Positions 5,678-14,366 of a stretch of 32,057 bases of DNA are shown piece by piece (positions within the stretch are counted from its first letter, which is position 1; every line of letters begins with the position of its first letter). A program made the position numbers and the translations under genes. The stretch is from assembly GCA_902496945.1 (NCBI GenBank), contig CABVDE010000020.1, forward strand, positions 1 to 32,057, read 5' to 3'. Source of the stretch: an uncultured Collinsella sp. (lineage in GTDB: Bacteria > Actinomycetota > Coriobacteriia > Coriobacteriales > Coriobacteriaceae). The notes under the pieces were generated by a model. The model ran no database searches and had not been told where the DNA came from. It saw only the letters and a program-made list of their open reading frames with translations.

Positions 5678-8038
5678 CTATACACGGCGCTTGAGTTGCG
5701 CTCCGCCCTCGCCGGGCATCAGCCGGCGAGCGTCGTAGACCGAGTCAACGCTGCTGATAGAGGCCAGCAGCGGATCCAGACCACTCGCGTCCGAGATCTC
5801 GACCATAAAGCGCAGGGTCGCGATGCCCTCGCGGTTGGTCGACGTGGCGGCCGAAAGAATGTTGCCGCCCGCGTCACCGATAGCGATGGTGACGTCCTTG
5901 AGCAGGCCCATGCGGTCCAGACACTCGACCACGATCTCGACCTGGAAGAGGGTATCGGCCGCGCCGTCCCACTCCACATCGATCATGCGCTCGGGATGCT
6001 CCATGAGGCCCTTGACGTTGGGGCAGTTGGCACGGTGCACCGAGACGCCGCGGCCGCGCGTGATGAAGCCGACGATGTCGTCGCCCGTCACAGGGTTGCA
6101 GCAATGCGCCAGGCGAACCAGCAGACCGCTGTTGCTCTCGCCCTTGACGATAATGCCGTTGCCAGCGCTCTTACCGCGCTTTTGCGGCTTGCGGTTGGAG
6201 CCGCGGGCAGGCTGCTTCACGACCTCGGCGATAGCCTCTGCTTTGGTGAGCTGCTCCTCGGGCTTGGGATCCAAGATCTGCTCGACCTTGTTGCCCACGG
6301 CACGCGGAGCGACCTTACCGGCACCGACGGCCGCAAACAGATCCTCGAGCTGTTTGTAGTTGAGTTGCTCCGCCACGGCATTGAGCGCACGCGTCGAGCG
6401 CGGCGTAGAGATGCCGTACCCGCGCTTGCGCAGGTCCTTGGCCAGCATATCGCGACCTGCAGCAGCGTCATCATCCTTAGTCGCAGCGGCAAAATAGCGA
6501 CGGATCTTGGACTTGGCCGAAGGCGTCTTGACGATCTTGAGCCAGTCGCGCGACGGCTTAGAACTCTTGTTGGTCAGGATCTCGACGCGGTCGCCCGTCT
6601 TGATCTCGTGCGTGAGCGGGGCCACCGCACCGTTGATCTTGGCACCGACGCAGTGGTTTCCGACCTCGGTGTGAACGGCATAGGCAAAGTCGAGCGGCGT
6701 GGAGCCGGCACGAAGCGCCATGACCTCGCCTTTGGGCGTGAAGACAAAGATCTCCTGGTCGAACAGATCGACCTTCAGCGAGTGCAGGTATTCCTTGGCA
6801 TCGGTGATCTCGTCAGATGCCGCCCAATCGAGCGAATGCTTGAGCCAGTTGATCTGGTCGTCCAGACGCTGGGCGTCATTGGTCTTGGAAGCAGACGATC
6901 CGCCCGACTTCTTATAGAGCCAGTGGGCGGCAATGCCGTACTCGGCCTGCTCATGCATCTCGTAGGTTCGAATCTGAATCTCGAGCGGGCGGGCCGTGGG
7001 ACCGATAACCGTCGTGTGGAGCGACTGGTAGTTATTGACCTTGGGCATGGCGATATAATCTTTAAATCGGCCGGGCATGGGGTGCCACAGCGTATGCACC
7101 GCACCGAGCGTGGAGTAGCAATCGCGCACCGAATGGGTGATGACGCGCAGCGCCACCAAGTCGTAGATCTCGGAGAACTCCTTGCCCTTGCGCTTCATCT
7201 TTTGGTAGATGGACCAATAGTGCTTGGAGCGGCCGTTGATCTGGAAGCCCTCCAGGCCAATGCGGTTGAGTTCATCGGTAAGCGTCTTGATGGTCTCGGC
7301 AAGGTAGCGCTCGCGGACCTCGCGCGACTCAGCCACCATGCGCGCGATGCGCTGGTAGGCATCGGGCTCCAGGTAGAAGAAGGACAGGTCCTCGAGCTCC
7401 CACTTAATAGAGCTCATGCCCAGGCGGTCGGCCAGGGGCGCGTACACGTCCATGGTCTCGCGAGCCTTAAACAGGCGACGATCCTCGCGAAGGGCCGCCA
7501 GCGTACGCATGTTGTGCAGACGGTCGGCAAGTTTAACGATGATGACGCGAATGTCCTTGGACATGGCGAGGAACATCTTGCGCAGCGTGAGCGCCTGCTT
7601 CTCGTCCATGCTGTCGACTTCGATATTGGTGAGCTTGGTCACGCCATCGACGAGCTCGGCAACGGTTTCGCCAAACAGGCCGGAAACATCGGCAAGCGAG
7701 GTCTCGGTATCCTCGACGGTATCGTGCAGCAGCGCGGCGCACACCACATCGCAGTCCATCTTGAGATCGGCCAAAATGATGGCCACCTCGACGGGATGGT
7801 TGATGTACATCTCACCCGAGCGCCGCTTTTGGTTACAGTGCTTCTCGGCAGCAAAGCAATAGGCCTGCTCCACCTTAGAAAAGTCGTCCTCATTCATATA
7901 TTTGAGGCACAGGCGCTCCAGCTTGTCGTAGCTGTCCGCCATAATCTCGGGCGGCAGCTCATCGGCATGCTTATAGTGCTCCATCTCCGAAAACGGCTGG
8001 AGGGTGGAATCATGGGCGGTACGGGCTGCGGCATCCAT
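5678..8038 (-). CDS. rel: Bifunctional (p)ppGpp synthetase/hydrolase
   Basis: This 786-residue protein is a full-length RelA/SpoT homologue. In order it has an HD hydrolase domain with HPVEVA (81-86), HDTVED (105-110) and KLADRLHNMRTL; a synthetase domain with YDLVALRVI, GRFKDYIAMPK, NYQSLHTTV and EYGIAAHW; a TGS domain starting EIFVFTPKGEVMAL; a zinc-finger/helical region with HCCNPV; and a C-terminal ACT domain. Because the hydrolase residues are intact, it should both make and degrade the alarmone, as single Rel proteins do in Gram-positives. It starts 15 bases after the RecJ-helicase gene, with a GGGGAAGGGG ribosome site inside that gap and the preceding stop region, so the two are likely co-transcribed. 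Function is secure; the balance of activities is inferred. Confidence 0.96.
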   Translation of the reverse strand: MDAAARTAHDSTLQPFSEMEHYKHADELPPEIMADSYDKLERLCLKYMNEDDFSKVEQAYCFAAEKHCNQKRRSGEMYINHPVEVAIILADLKMDCDVVCAALLHDTVEDTETSLADVSGLFGETVAELVDGVTKLTNIEVDSMDEKQALTLRKMFLAMSKDIRVIIVKLADRLHNMRTLAALREDRRLFKARETMDVYAPLADRLGMSSIKWELEDLSFFYLEPDAYQRIARMVAESREVRERYLAETIKTLTDELNRIGLEGFQINGRSKHYWSIYQKMKRKGKEFSEIYDLVALRVITHSVRDCYSTLGAVHTLWHPMPGRFKDYIAMPKVNNYQSLHTTVIGPTARPLEIQIRTYEMHEQAEYGIAAHWLYKKSGGSSASKTNDAQRLDDQINWLKHSLDWAASDEITDAKEYLHSLKVDLFDQEIFVFTPKGEVMALRAGSTPLDFAYAVHTEVGNHCVGAKINGAVAPLTHEIKTGDRVEILTNKSSKPSRDWLKIVKTPSAKSKIRRYFAAATKDDDAAAGRDMLAKDLRKRGYGISTPRSTRALNAVAEQLNYKQLEDLFAAVGAGKVAPRAVGNKVEQILDPKPEEQLTKAEAIAEVVKQPARGSNRKPQKRGKSAGNGIIVKGESNSGLLVRLAHCCNPVTGDDIVGFITRGRGVSVHRANCPNVKGLMEHPERMIDVEWDGAADTLFQVEIVVECLDRMGLLKDVTIAIGDAGGNILSAATSTNREGIATLRFMVEISDASGLDPLLASISSVDSVYDARRLMPGEGGAQLKRRV

Positions 8039-8053
8039 CGAGGTCCCCTTCCC

Positions 8054-11000
8054 CTAGGCCCGCGGTACGATCGGGCGGTTAACTTTGGCTAGCATATCAG
8101 AAGCGCACGAATCGAGCGCCCAGCTCCGGAAAGCCGAGAACTCCATGCGCGAGCGCAGACCCTCCAAATAGCGGATTGACCTGCTCAATTGCACACGGCC
8201 GGGGTTTTCTGCCATCGCGATGCGACGGGTGTCGTCAAACCCCGAAACGCGACAGAAACCAAGCTCTTCGAAGATTCCCAGGCCGCTTTCCACCGAGCGC
8301 TCGTCAACCGGCGTGCGAGCATCGATGGCAAGGCACATCTGCGCGATGTCGATATCGCTCGCGCTAAAGGAATCGTCCCCGGTCTTGCCGCGGTTGGAGC
8401 GCCACATAGTCTGCAGCGCTCGATAGAGCGTGACGAGCTCGTCGCGCTCGGGCGCGTAGCAGTCGAGCAGGCGCTCGTTAATACGAGCGTCACGCGACGA
8501 ATAGAGCAGATGAATCACGGCAGGTTGGCCGTCGCGACCGGCGCGTCCGCTCATCTGGTTGAACTCGATGGCGCCAAACGGCATGTGGTAGAGCACGACA
8601 TGGCGGATATCGGGCAGGTTCACGCCCTCACCAAAGGCAGAAGTCGAAACGATGCAACTGAGGCTTCCGTCACGAAACGCTTCCTCGACACGGCGACGAT
8701 CGGAGCGCGCAAGCCCCGCGTTATAGAACGCGATGCGGGTCGCGCAATCGGGTACCCGCTTGCGCAGCGTCTTAGCAAGCGCCACGGACTGGTCGCGCGA
8801 GTTGACGTAGATGACGGTCTTCTCCCCCGTCGCCACGATTGACACCAGGCGGTTCTCGCGGCTCGCAAGGTCTCGGTCATCCTCGAGCTGCAAGTTCTCG
8901 CGCACCGTCTCGTCGACCACCGTGCGGGTAATCGGTAGCACGCGGGCGAGCTCGGCCACAACCGGAGCCGTTGCGGTGGCAGTCGTGGCCAGAACGACTG
9001 GGTCGCCCAGGGCCTTGAGGATATCGGGCATGTCGAGATAGGCGCTGCGGTCGCCGCCCTTGGCAAGACCGGCATGATGTGCCTCATCGATAACGACAAA
9101 ACCGATGCGCCCCGAACGCGCAAAGCGATCGCGGTGAATAGACAGGAACTCGGGCGTCGTGAGCACGATGCCGGTGCGGCCCGAAGCCAAGCCGGCAAAC
9201 ACGTCATCGCGCGCCGCCTCCACGGTCTCGCCGGTCAGCACGCCGACGCCAATACCGAGCGCGGCCATCGTCGACGAGAGGTGATAGGCCTGGTCGGCAA
9301 CGAGCGCACGCAGCGGATAGACAAAGATACTCGCACGCCCACGAAGGACCGCCTCGCGCGCGGCATGCACATGGAAGATAAGAGACTTTCCGCGCCCCGT
9401 TCCCATAACGGCCAGAACACTTTGGTGATCGGCCAGGGCATCGAGCGCCTCGGCCTGCGCGCGGTGCGGCTGGTTCGAGCCAATAAAGCTATGGATAAGC
9501 GAGCGCGTGAGCTCGGTATAGGAAAGCTGGGCGAGCGTTTGGCGCTTGCGGGACTCCAGACGAAGACCGCCGTCCGCAGGCTCCACGCCGCGGCGAAGCT
9601 CACATACCGGGTCGTCAACGCTGGGCGCCGTGGTATCGCGGACCAAGACATCCTTGATCATGAGCTTTGGCTTTACGCGACCTTGCCAATGCTCGGCCAC
9701 CGCCTCGAACACCAAATCGACGGCGCTATCGCAATTGATGAGCTTATCGATCTGCGGCACGCGGAACATAATGGCCGGCACACTCGCGGCGCCATCGGTC
9801 GCCACGAAGCGCATGTGCTCGCCGGTTTTGCCCACCACGGCGCGATCGCACATCGTCACGCCCTCAGCGGCCAGAAGCGGCACCTTGTTGCCCTGGCCAA
9901 ACGGCTCAAGACGGGAAATCTGCTCGATGGTCTCGATATTCAGCTCGGAGAGGTCGACCGTGGCGGCAACCTCGTCGGTATCCTCAAAGTCCTCGGCGGG
10001 AAGTTCGGACAGTACGGCGGAAAGACGACGACGGAACTCGTCGAGCTTGGACGCCTCGATGGTCACGCCCACCGCGCCCGCATGTCCGCCGCGACGAATC
10101 AGCAGATCGGAGCAGCGTTCTACGGCGTCGAACAGGTTGACCTTGCCCACCGAGCGACCCGAACCGCGAGCGATACCGTCTTCAATCGAAAAGAGCAGTG
10201 CCGGCACGTGATAACGGTTGGTCAGACGGCTCGCTACGATACCCTTGACGCCCTCGTGCCAGCCCTCGCCACCCACGACGATTGCGCGGCCGCCATCATA
10301 GGTCTCCTCGACCTTTGCCATAGCGTCGCGTGTGAGCTCCGCCTCGATCTCGCGGCGTTGACGGTTAATCTCCTCGAGCTCGGCCGCCAGCGCGCTTGCC
10401 TCGATAGGATCGCGGGCAAGCAGCAGGTCGAGTGCCAGCTTAGGATCGGCCATGCGGCCGGCGGCGTTCAAGCGGGGAATGAGCGAAAACGACAGGCCAT
10501 CGGCCGTAATGCTAGAGAGGTCGGCCTTGGCGAGCGCGGCCAGCGCGATATAGCCGGGGCGGGCGGTCACGCGCATCTGCTGGATGCCCTCGGCGACCAG
10601 CGCGCGGTTCTCGGGCGTCAGCGGCATCATGTCGGACACGGTACCAAGCGCCGCAACCTCGATCAGCGAACGCCAATACGACGGCTTGCCCAGACGCTCG
10701 CCCAGAACCTGCACCAGCTTGAGTGCCACGCCGGCACCGGCAAGCTCACGCGAAGGACCCTCGTCCTCGAGCTTGGGGTCGGTCAGGGGCACGCCCTGCG
10801 GCACCTGGTCGGAGGGCTCGTGATGGTCCGTGACCACCAAATCGATCCCCAGGCTCTCCAGATAGGAGACCTCTTCCTTGGCGGCAATGCCGTTATCGAC
10901 GGTCACGACCAGCTGGGGGCGAGCGAGCTCGTTAACGCGGTCGAGCGCCGCGCGCGAAAGACCGTAGCCCTCGTCAAAGCGATGTGGAATAAACGGTGTG

Positions 11001-11341
11001 ACATCGGCACCAAACGTGCGCAGTGCCTCGGTCAACAGGCAGGTCGACGTAATACCGTCAACGTCAAAATCGCCAAAGACCGCGATGCGCTCGTGGTTGC
11101 GAATAGCACGCTCGACGCGGTCGGCAACGACCGACATGCCCGGGATAACGAGTGGGTCGGCCCAGTCGCGATCGAGCGAAGGCGTCAAAAACAGCTGGCC
11201 TTCTTCGATGGATGTAATGCCGTGCGCAACCATAATGCGCGCCACCAGCCCGGGTATGCCCAGGCCAGCCGAAAGCTCCTTCTCGAGCTCGGGATTTTGC
11301 TGAGCAACCGCCCAGCGATGCGTCGTCTTAAGCGATGACAT
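8054..11341 (-). CDS. RecJ single-strand exonuclease fused to a RecQ-like SF2 helicase
   Basis: This 1095-residue protein joins two DNA-repair enzymes. Residues 1-570 are RecJ: DFDVDG (91-96), TVDNG (147-151), TDHH (171-174), GRMAD (295-299), SGRS, GGHAGAVG (418-425), then an OB-like domain, so the DHH/DHHA1 metal site is complete. Residues 600-1095 are an SF2 helicase with GTGRGKS Walker A (647-653), DEAH (752-755), TTATAT (786-791) and SGRAGRDG motif VI (931-938), closest in style to RecQ. There is no clear HRDC domain. RecJ degrades single strands 5' to 3' and RecQ unwinds ahead of it in the RecF pathway, so the fusion makes sense. The ATG at 11341 has a GGGGGT upstream; a GTG at 11386 would add 15 residues of poor character. 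It appears to lead an operon with rel. Confidence 0.93.
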   Translation of the reverse strand: MSSLKTTHRWAVAQQNPELEKELSAGLGIPGLVARIMVAHGITSIEEGQLFLTPSLDRDWADPLVIPGMSVVADRVERAIRNHERIAVFGDFDVDGITSTCLLTEALRTFGADVTPFIPHRFDEGYGLSRAALDRVNELARPQLVVTVDNGIAAKEEVSYLESLGIDLVVTDHHEPSDQVPQGVPLTDPKLEDEGPSRELAGAGVALKLVQVLGERLGKPSYWRSLIEVAALGTVSDMMPLTPENRALVAEGIQQMRVTARPGYIALAALAKADLSSITADGLSFSLIPRLNAAGRMADPKLALDLLLARDPIEASALAAELEEINRQRREIEAELTRDAMAKVEETYDGGRAIVVGGEGWHEGVKGIVASRLTNRYHVPALLFSIEDGIARGSGRSVGKVNLFDAVERCSDLLIRRGGHAGAVGVTIEASKLDEFRRRLSAVLSELPAEDFEDTDEVAATVDLSELNIETIEQISRLEPFGQGNKVPLLAAEGVTMCDRAVVGKTGEHMRFVATDGAASVPAIMFRVPQIDKLINCDSAVDLVFEAVAEHWQGRVKPKLMIKDVLVRDTTAPSVDDPVCELRRGVEPADGGLRLESRKRQTLAQLSYTELTRSLIHSFIGSNQPHRAQAEALDALADHQSVLAVMGTGRGKSLIFHVHAAREAVLRGRASIFVYPLRALVADQAYHLSSTMAALGIGVGVLTGETVEAARDDVFAGLASGRTGIVLTTPEFLSIHRDRFARSGRIGFVVIDEAHHAGLAKGGDRSAYLDMPDILKALGDPVVLATTATATAPVVAELARVLPITRTVVDETVRENLQLEDDRDLASRENRLVSIVATGEKTVIYVNSRDQSVALAKTLRKRVPDCATRIAFYNAGLARSDRRRVEEAFRDGSLSCIVSTSAFGEGVNLPDIRHVVLYHMPFGAIEFNQMSGRAGRDGQPAVIHLLYSSRDARINERLLDCYAPERDELVTLYRALQTMWRSNRGKTGDDSFSASDIDIAQMCLAIDARTPVDERSVESGLGIFEELGFCRVSGFDDTRRIAMAENPGRVQLSRSIRYLEGLRSRMEFSAFRSWALDSCASDMLAKVNRPIVPRA

Positions 11342-11449
11342 AGGCACCCACCCCCGATAGGGGCAGGTCGCCGCGATACCTCTCACGGTTCATAGCGATG
11401 AGTCCTCTGTGTATGCCCGCTTCGGCAGGCAGATCTGTTGAACGGCTTT

Positions 11450-11455
11450 ATTATA
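11450..11455 (-). promoter_or_regulatory. Candidate -10 box for the recJ-helicase/rel operon
   Basis: The minus strand reads a perfect TATAAT here, about 110 bases before the gene. No strong -35 box is apparent at 16-18 bases upstream. It lies in the divergent gap facing the BASS transporter gene. Confidence 0.5.
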
Positions 11456-11615
11456 CCGTGCAGCGCGGACGTAAATCGCCGCAGCACGCCGCGGTTTCGG
11501 TAAACGATGCCGGTAATACCCTCGAAATATCCAAGCCCTTCCCGTGCAGGTTTTCGCGCGAGCGTCTAGGATATCGATTCAAAGGGTCTAAAGATAAAGG
11601 GAGTCACAAGCGCAT

Positions 11616-12614
11616 ATGAAACAATGGGTTGGGCTGGGCAAGTTTCTCGCGGGGCACATGCAGATCATCGTTCCGATTTGCGTGGCGCTCGGCGTGCTCT
11701 TTCCTCAGCAGATCGGCGTTCTCAAGCCCATCGTTCCCACCTTGTTTGCCTTTATGACGTTCCAGGGTGCGCTCAGCAACACCTTTCACCAGGTGGCTGA
11801 GGTGCTCCGCCGTCCCCTGCATCTGATTTTGGCGTTATTTGTCTCGGCTGTACTCATCCCCATCGCGGCGTATGCCATGGGTTCACTGTTCTTTGGCTCC
11901 AACCCCAACCTTGTCTGCGGCATCGTGCTCGAGTACAGCGTACCCGTGGCAGTCACTGCCTTTATGTGGATTAGCATGTTCGGCGGCAACGGCCCGCTCG
12001 CGCTCACCATCATCCTGACGTCCTCGGTTATCTCGCCCGTGACGATTCCGCTCACGCTCAAGCTCCTGCTGGGCGCCACCGTCGCAATCGATGTTCCGAG
12101 CATGATGCAGAACATGGCCTTTATGATTGCCATCCCTGCCATCCTCGGCATTGTAATCAACGAACTTACGCGCGGCTGGGGGCACGAGAAGCTCTCCCCC
12201 GCGCTCTCGCCCGCCTGCAAGTTCATGATGATGGGCGTCATCGCGTCCAACTCCACCGCCATGAGCGAGTATGTGCTGCACATGAACGCGGGGCGTCTGG
12301 AAGTCGCCCTCTTTATTCTGGTGTTCGCCATCACCGGTTTTGTCGTGGGCATTCTGGTCGCCCGCGCGTTGCACCTGCCGTATAGCGAGACGACCACCAT
12401 GTGCTTTACCTGCGGCATGCGCAACATCTCTTCGGGTGCCGTCATCGCCACGCAGTATTATCCCGGCGAAGTGGTATTCCCCGTCATGTGCGGCACGCTG
12501 TTTCAGCAGGTGCTCGCCTCGGTTATCGGACATCTCTTTGAGAGCCTAACCGGCGAGGCGCGCGCCGCCCAGCGCAAGCGCGTCGAGGCCGGCCGCGACG
12601 CCATGGCACGCTAA
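11616..12614 (+). CDS. BASS-family (bile acid:sodium symporter-like) membrane transporter
   Basis: This 332-residue protein is almost entirely hydrophobic, with about nine to ten membrane segments. It has the features of the BASS superfamily: the early MTFQGAL segment, paired helices with an EYSVPVAV region, the SNSTAMSE crossover and the conserved TCGMRNISSGAVIA motif near the C-terminus. Members move bile acids, pantoate, pyruvate or other organic anions with sodium. Bacterial members without the canonical sodium-binding residues are common, and the cargo cannot be read from the sequence. GGGAG lies 12 bases before the ATG, which is rather distant. It is divergent from recJ and convergent with the GalT-like gene 27 bases away, so it is probably monocistronic. 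Confidence 0.85.
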   Translation: MKQWVGLGKFLAGHMQIIVPICVALGVLFPQQIGVLKPIVPTLFAFMTFQGALSNTFHQVAEVLRRPLHLILALFVSAVLIPIAAYAMGSLFFGSNPNLVCGIVLEYSVPVAVTAFMWISMFGGNGPLALTIILTSSVISPVTIPLTLKLLLGATVAIDVPSMMQNMAFMIAIPAILGIVINELTRGWGHEKLSPALSPACKFMMMGVIASNSTAMSEYVLHMNAGRLEVALFILVFAITGFVVGILVARALHLPYSETTTMCFTCGMRNISSGAVIATQYYPGEVVFPVMCGTLFQQVLASVIGHLFESLTGEARAAQRKRVEAGRDAMAR

Positions 12615-12641
12615 GCCGTCCGCAGTGCGTGGGCGCTCACC

Positions 12642-13442
12642 CTACGATGCAAGCGCTTCCAGATGTGCACGCAGGCGCTCCGCATCGACATCGAGCGTGG
12701 TCTCGGCATTAACCTGAGCCAGTCGATACCCGACAAAGTAGGGTGAAACCACCCAACGCGGAAGCGCCTTGGCAATGGTCCGACCGCCCAAGTGATAGAA
12801 AAACAAGTTGTATGACTCTGCGCGACCGCCATGGTGCTCGTCTAGGATATAGCGCAGAGCCACCTGGATCGCATCGGCGAAGAGATCCGTCTCGGCCTGG
12901 TCTCTTGTCTCATCGCTGGCGGCGATACCCTGCGGGACTGAAACATTGACCTCAAAGAACCCCATGATCGGTTCGGTTGAGATGTTGACCGAGATTCTTC
13001 CCTGTTGCCAGACATTGATGCCATCGAAATTGGTGGAGGTCAGCGAAGCATAGCCGTCTTCCTGTTCCAAACCCACAATCTGCATGTGCGGATGAACGAG
13101 ACTACCGCCCGAGAGCGGACCCTTGTTCTTGTACATGAGCACGCTTCGATACCGCTGTGAATCGATCATCTGCTGCCAGCAATCCAGAGCAAACCTCATC
13201 ACATGGTGGAGTTCATCCGGCTCATAAGTCACCAGGTCGGCGTCGTGATTGGCCGACTCGATCAATACGGTCTGACGGGTGGCCCGCAAGGTTTTGAACT
13301 TATTCTCGAGCCAGATGCAGTCACCATCGCGCTGGATGATGTTGGCGAGCCCCTCCGTGTCGCAAAAGGGGCACGCGGTGCCAGGGCGACGATTATCGTC
13401 GGGCTTGCCGCTCGCCTGCTGAACGTCAAATACGAGCGCCAC
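12642..13442 (-). CDS. GalT/HIT-like nucleotidyltransferase-fold protein (DUF4931 type)
   Basis: This 266-residue protein has a zinc-type CPFC pair (Cys24, Cys27) near its N-terminus and the histidine triad-like VHPHMQ motif (His117, His119, Gln121), the arrangement of galactose-1-phosphate uridylyltransferase relatives. It is shorter than true GalT (about 350 residues) and there is no galactose operon nearby, so it may transfer or hydrolyse a different nucleotide sugar or dinucleotide. The ATG has GGAGGT 7 bases upstream, inside the last codons of cutC, and begins 3 bases after the cutC stop. Translation of the two is therefore tightly linked. The family is recognised from memory and the substrate is unknown. 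Confidence 0.75.
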   Translation of the reverse strand: MALVFDVQQASGKPDDNRRPGTACPFCDTEGLANIIQRDGDCIWLENKFKTLRATRQTVLIESANHDADLVTYEPDELHHVMRFALDCWQQMIDSQRYRSVLMYKNKGPLSGGSLVHPHMQIVGLEQEDGYASLTSTNFDGINVWQQGRISVNISTEPIMGFFEVNVSVPQGIAASDETRDQAETDLFADAIQVALRYILDEHHGGRAESYNLFFYHLGGRTIAKALPRWVVSPYFVGYRLAQVNAETTLDVDAERLRAHLEALAS

Positions 13443-13445
13443 GGA

Positions 13446-14123
13446 CTATACCTCCAGCGGCACGATCTTGGTGCCATGGAGCTCGGAGACGCCAAGCGCC
13501 GCCGCAACCGCAACGCGATTTGCCGTGGAAATGCCGCCGCCGGGAAGGATAGTCAGACGGTCTCCCGCGTACTCGATTAGGTGAGCCAGGTGATCGAAGT
13601 TGTCCTCGATCGGCGTACCGGCCGCGCCGCCATGCGTGAGGATGCGCGTAACGCCGCATTCGGCGAGTGTGTCAATCGCGTCGAGCTGAGTCTCGGGCGA
13701 GAGCTGGTCAAACGCCATGTGGAAGGTGATGTCAAGGGACTCACGCTTGCATTCCTCGGTCGCGCAGCCCGCGGCCATCACGAGGGCGCCCAACGCAAGC
13801 TCGTCGAGCGCCCATCCGCCAGGGCAGGGCTTGCAGCAGCCAAAGACCAAGCCGTCAACGCCGGCACTCACGGCAAGGCCCAGGTCCATCTCCATCATAC
13901 GCAACTCGTCCTGGTTGTAATGAAAGTCGCCGCCACGAGGACGGATCATGCACATCACCCGTGCATTGTTCTCGTGGGCATAGTTGGTCGTAGCGCAGAT
14001 AGCGCCGGCCGAAGGCGTGGTGCCACCAACGGCAAGGTTGTCGCACAGCTCGATACGCCGTGCGCCGGCATCGATAGCCGCCGGCACCCGCTCAAAGTTC
14101 TCGGCACAAAACTCGTACAGCAT
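13446..14123 (-). CDS. cutC: CutC family protein
   Basis: This 225-residue TIM-barrel protein has the CutC signature: MLYEFCAENFERVPAAIDAG at the start, RIELCDNLAVGGTTPS, MIRPRGGDFHY, LDITFHMAFDQ, ILTHGGAAGT and a C-terminal SELHGTKI. CutC was named for copper homeostasis in E. coli, but that role is disputed and the enzyme activity is not established. A longer frame exists, but the ATG at 14123 has GGGGGC just upstream and matches the usual N-terminus. It forms a two-gene unit with the GalT-like gene, which hints at a shared sugar or nucleotide substrate. This CutC is not choline TMA-lyase, which shares the name. Confidence 0.92.
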   Translation of the reverse strand: MLYEFCAENFERVPAAIDAGARRIELCDNLAVGGTTPSAGAICATTNYAHENNARVMCMIRPRGGDFHYNQDELRMMEMDLGLAVSAGVDGLVFGCCKPCPGGWALDELALGALVMAAGCATEECKRESLDITFHMAFDQLSPETQLDAIDTLAECGVTRILTHGGAAGTPIEDNFDHLAHLIEYAGDRLTILPGGGISTANRVAVAAALGVSELHGTKIVPLEV

Positions 14124-14216
14124 AGATAGGCCCCCAAAGACAGCAGGTGTTTTCCGACGGGCATTGTCACACATCCCCATGAAGTTGCGGTGGAATAGGG
14201 ACCGCTTTTGATGTAA

Positions 14217-14298
14217 GGGTAGCTAATTTGGGACGGGGCTTTTTTGACTACTTTGCATGCAAAGTAGTCAAAAAAGCCCCGTCCCAAATTAGCTACCC
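14217..14298. repeat. Perfect 82-bp palindrome
   Basis: The two 41-base arms are exact reverse complements with no spacer; the centre is gcatgc at 14255-14260. Both strands therefore read the same, and an identical short open frame appears in both directions as a by-product. It lies between cutC (start at 14123) and the 3' end of livF (14367). A bidirectional terminator is possible, but no U run follows the stem on either side. A miniature mobile or REP-like element is an alternative. Confidence 0.95.
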
Positions 14299-14319
14299 AC
14301 CGTTCACACCGATGTTGGT

Positions 14320-14358
14320 GCAGAGGGGCGCTGACCGGAATAGTCAGCGCCCCTCTGC
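14320..14358 (-). terminator. Hairpin after the liv operon
   Basis: Arms of 16 bp (14320-14335 and 14343-14358) are perfectly complementary around a 7-base loop, 8 bases beyond the livF stop on the minus strand. No U run follows, so it may terminate weakly or protect the mRNA end, with the palindrome 21 bases further on. Confidence 0.65.
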
Positions 14359-14366
14359 TGGATGGT

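Noticed and set aside
5522..11338. Very long open frames on the plus strand opposite rel and the RecJ-helicase gene (856 and 754 codons)
   Set aside because: They mirror strongly conserved minus-strand proteins, have arginine/leucine-rich, low-quality translations and no ribosome sites. They arise from GC-rich codon usage.
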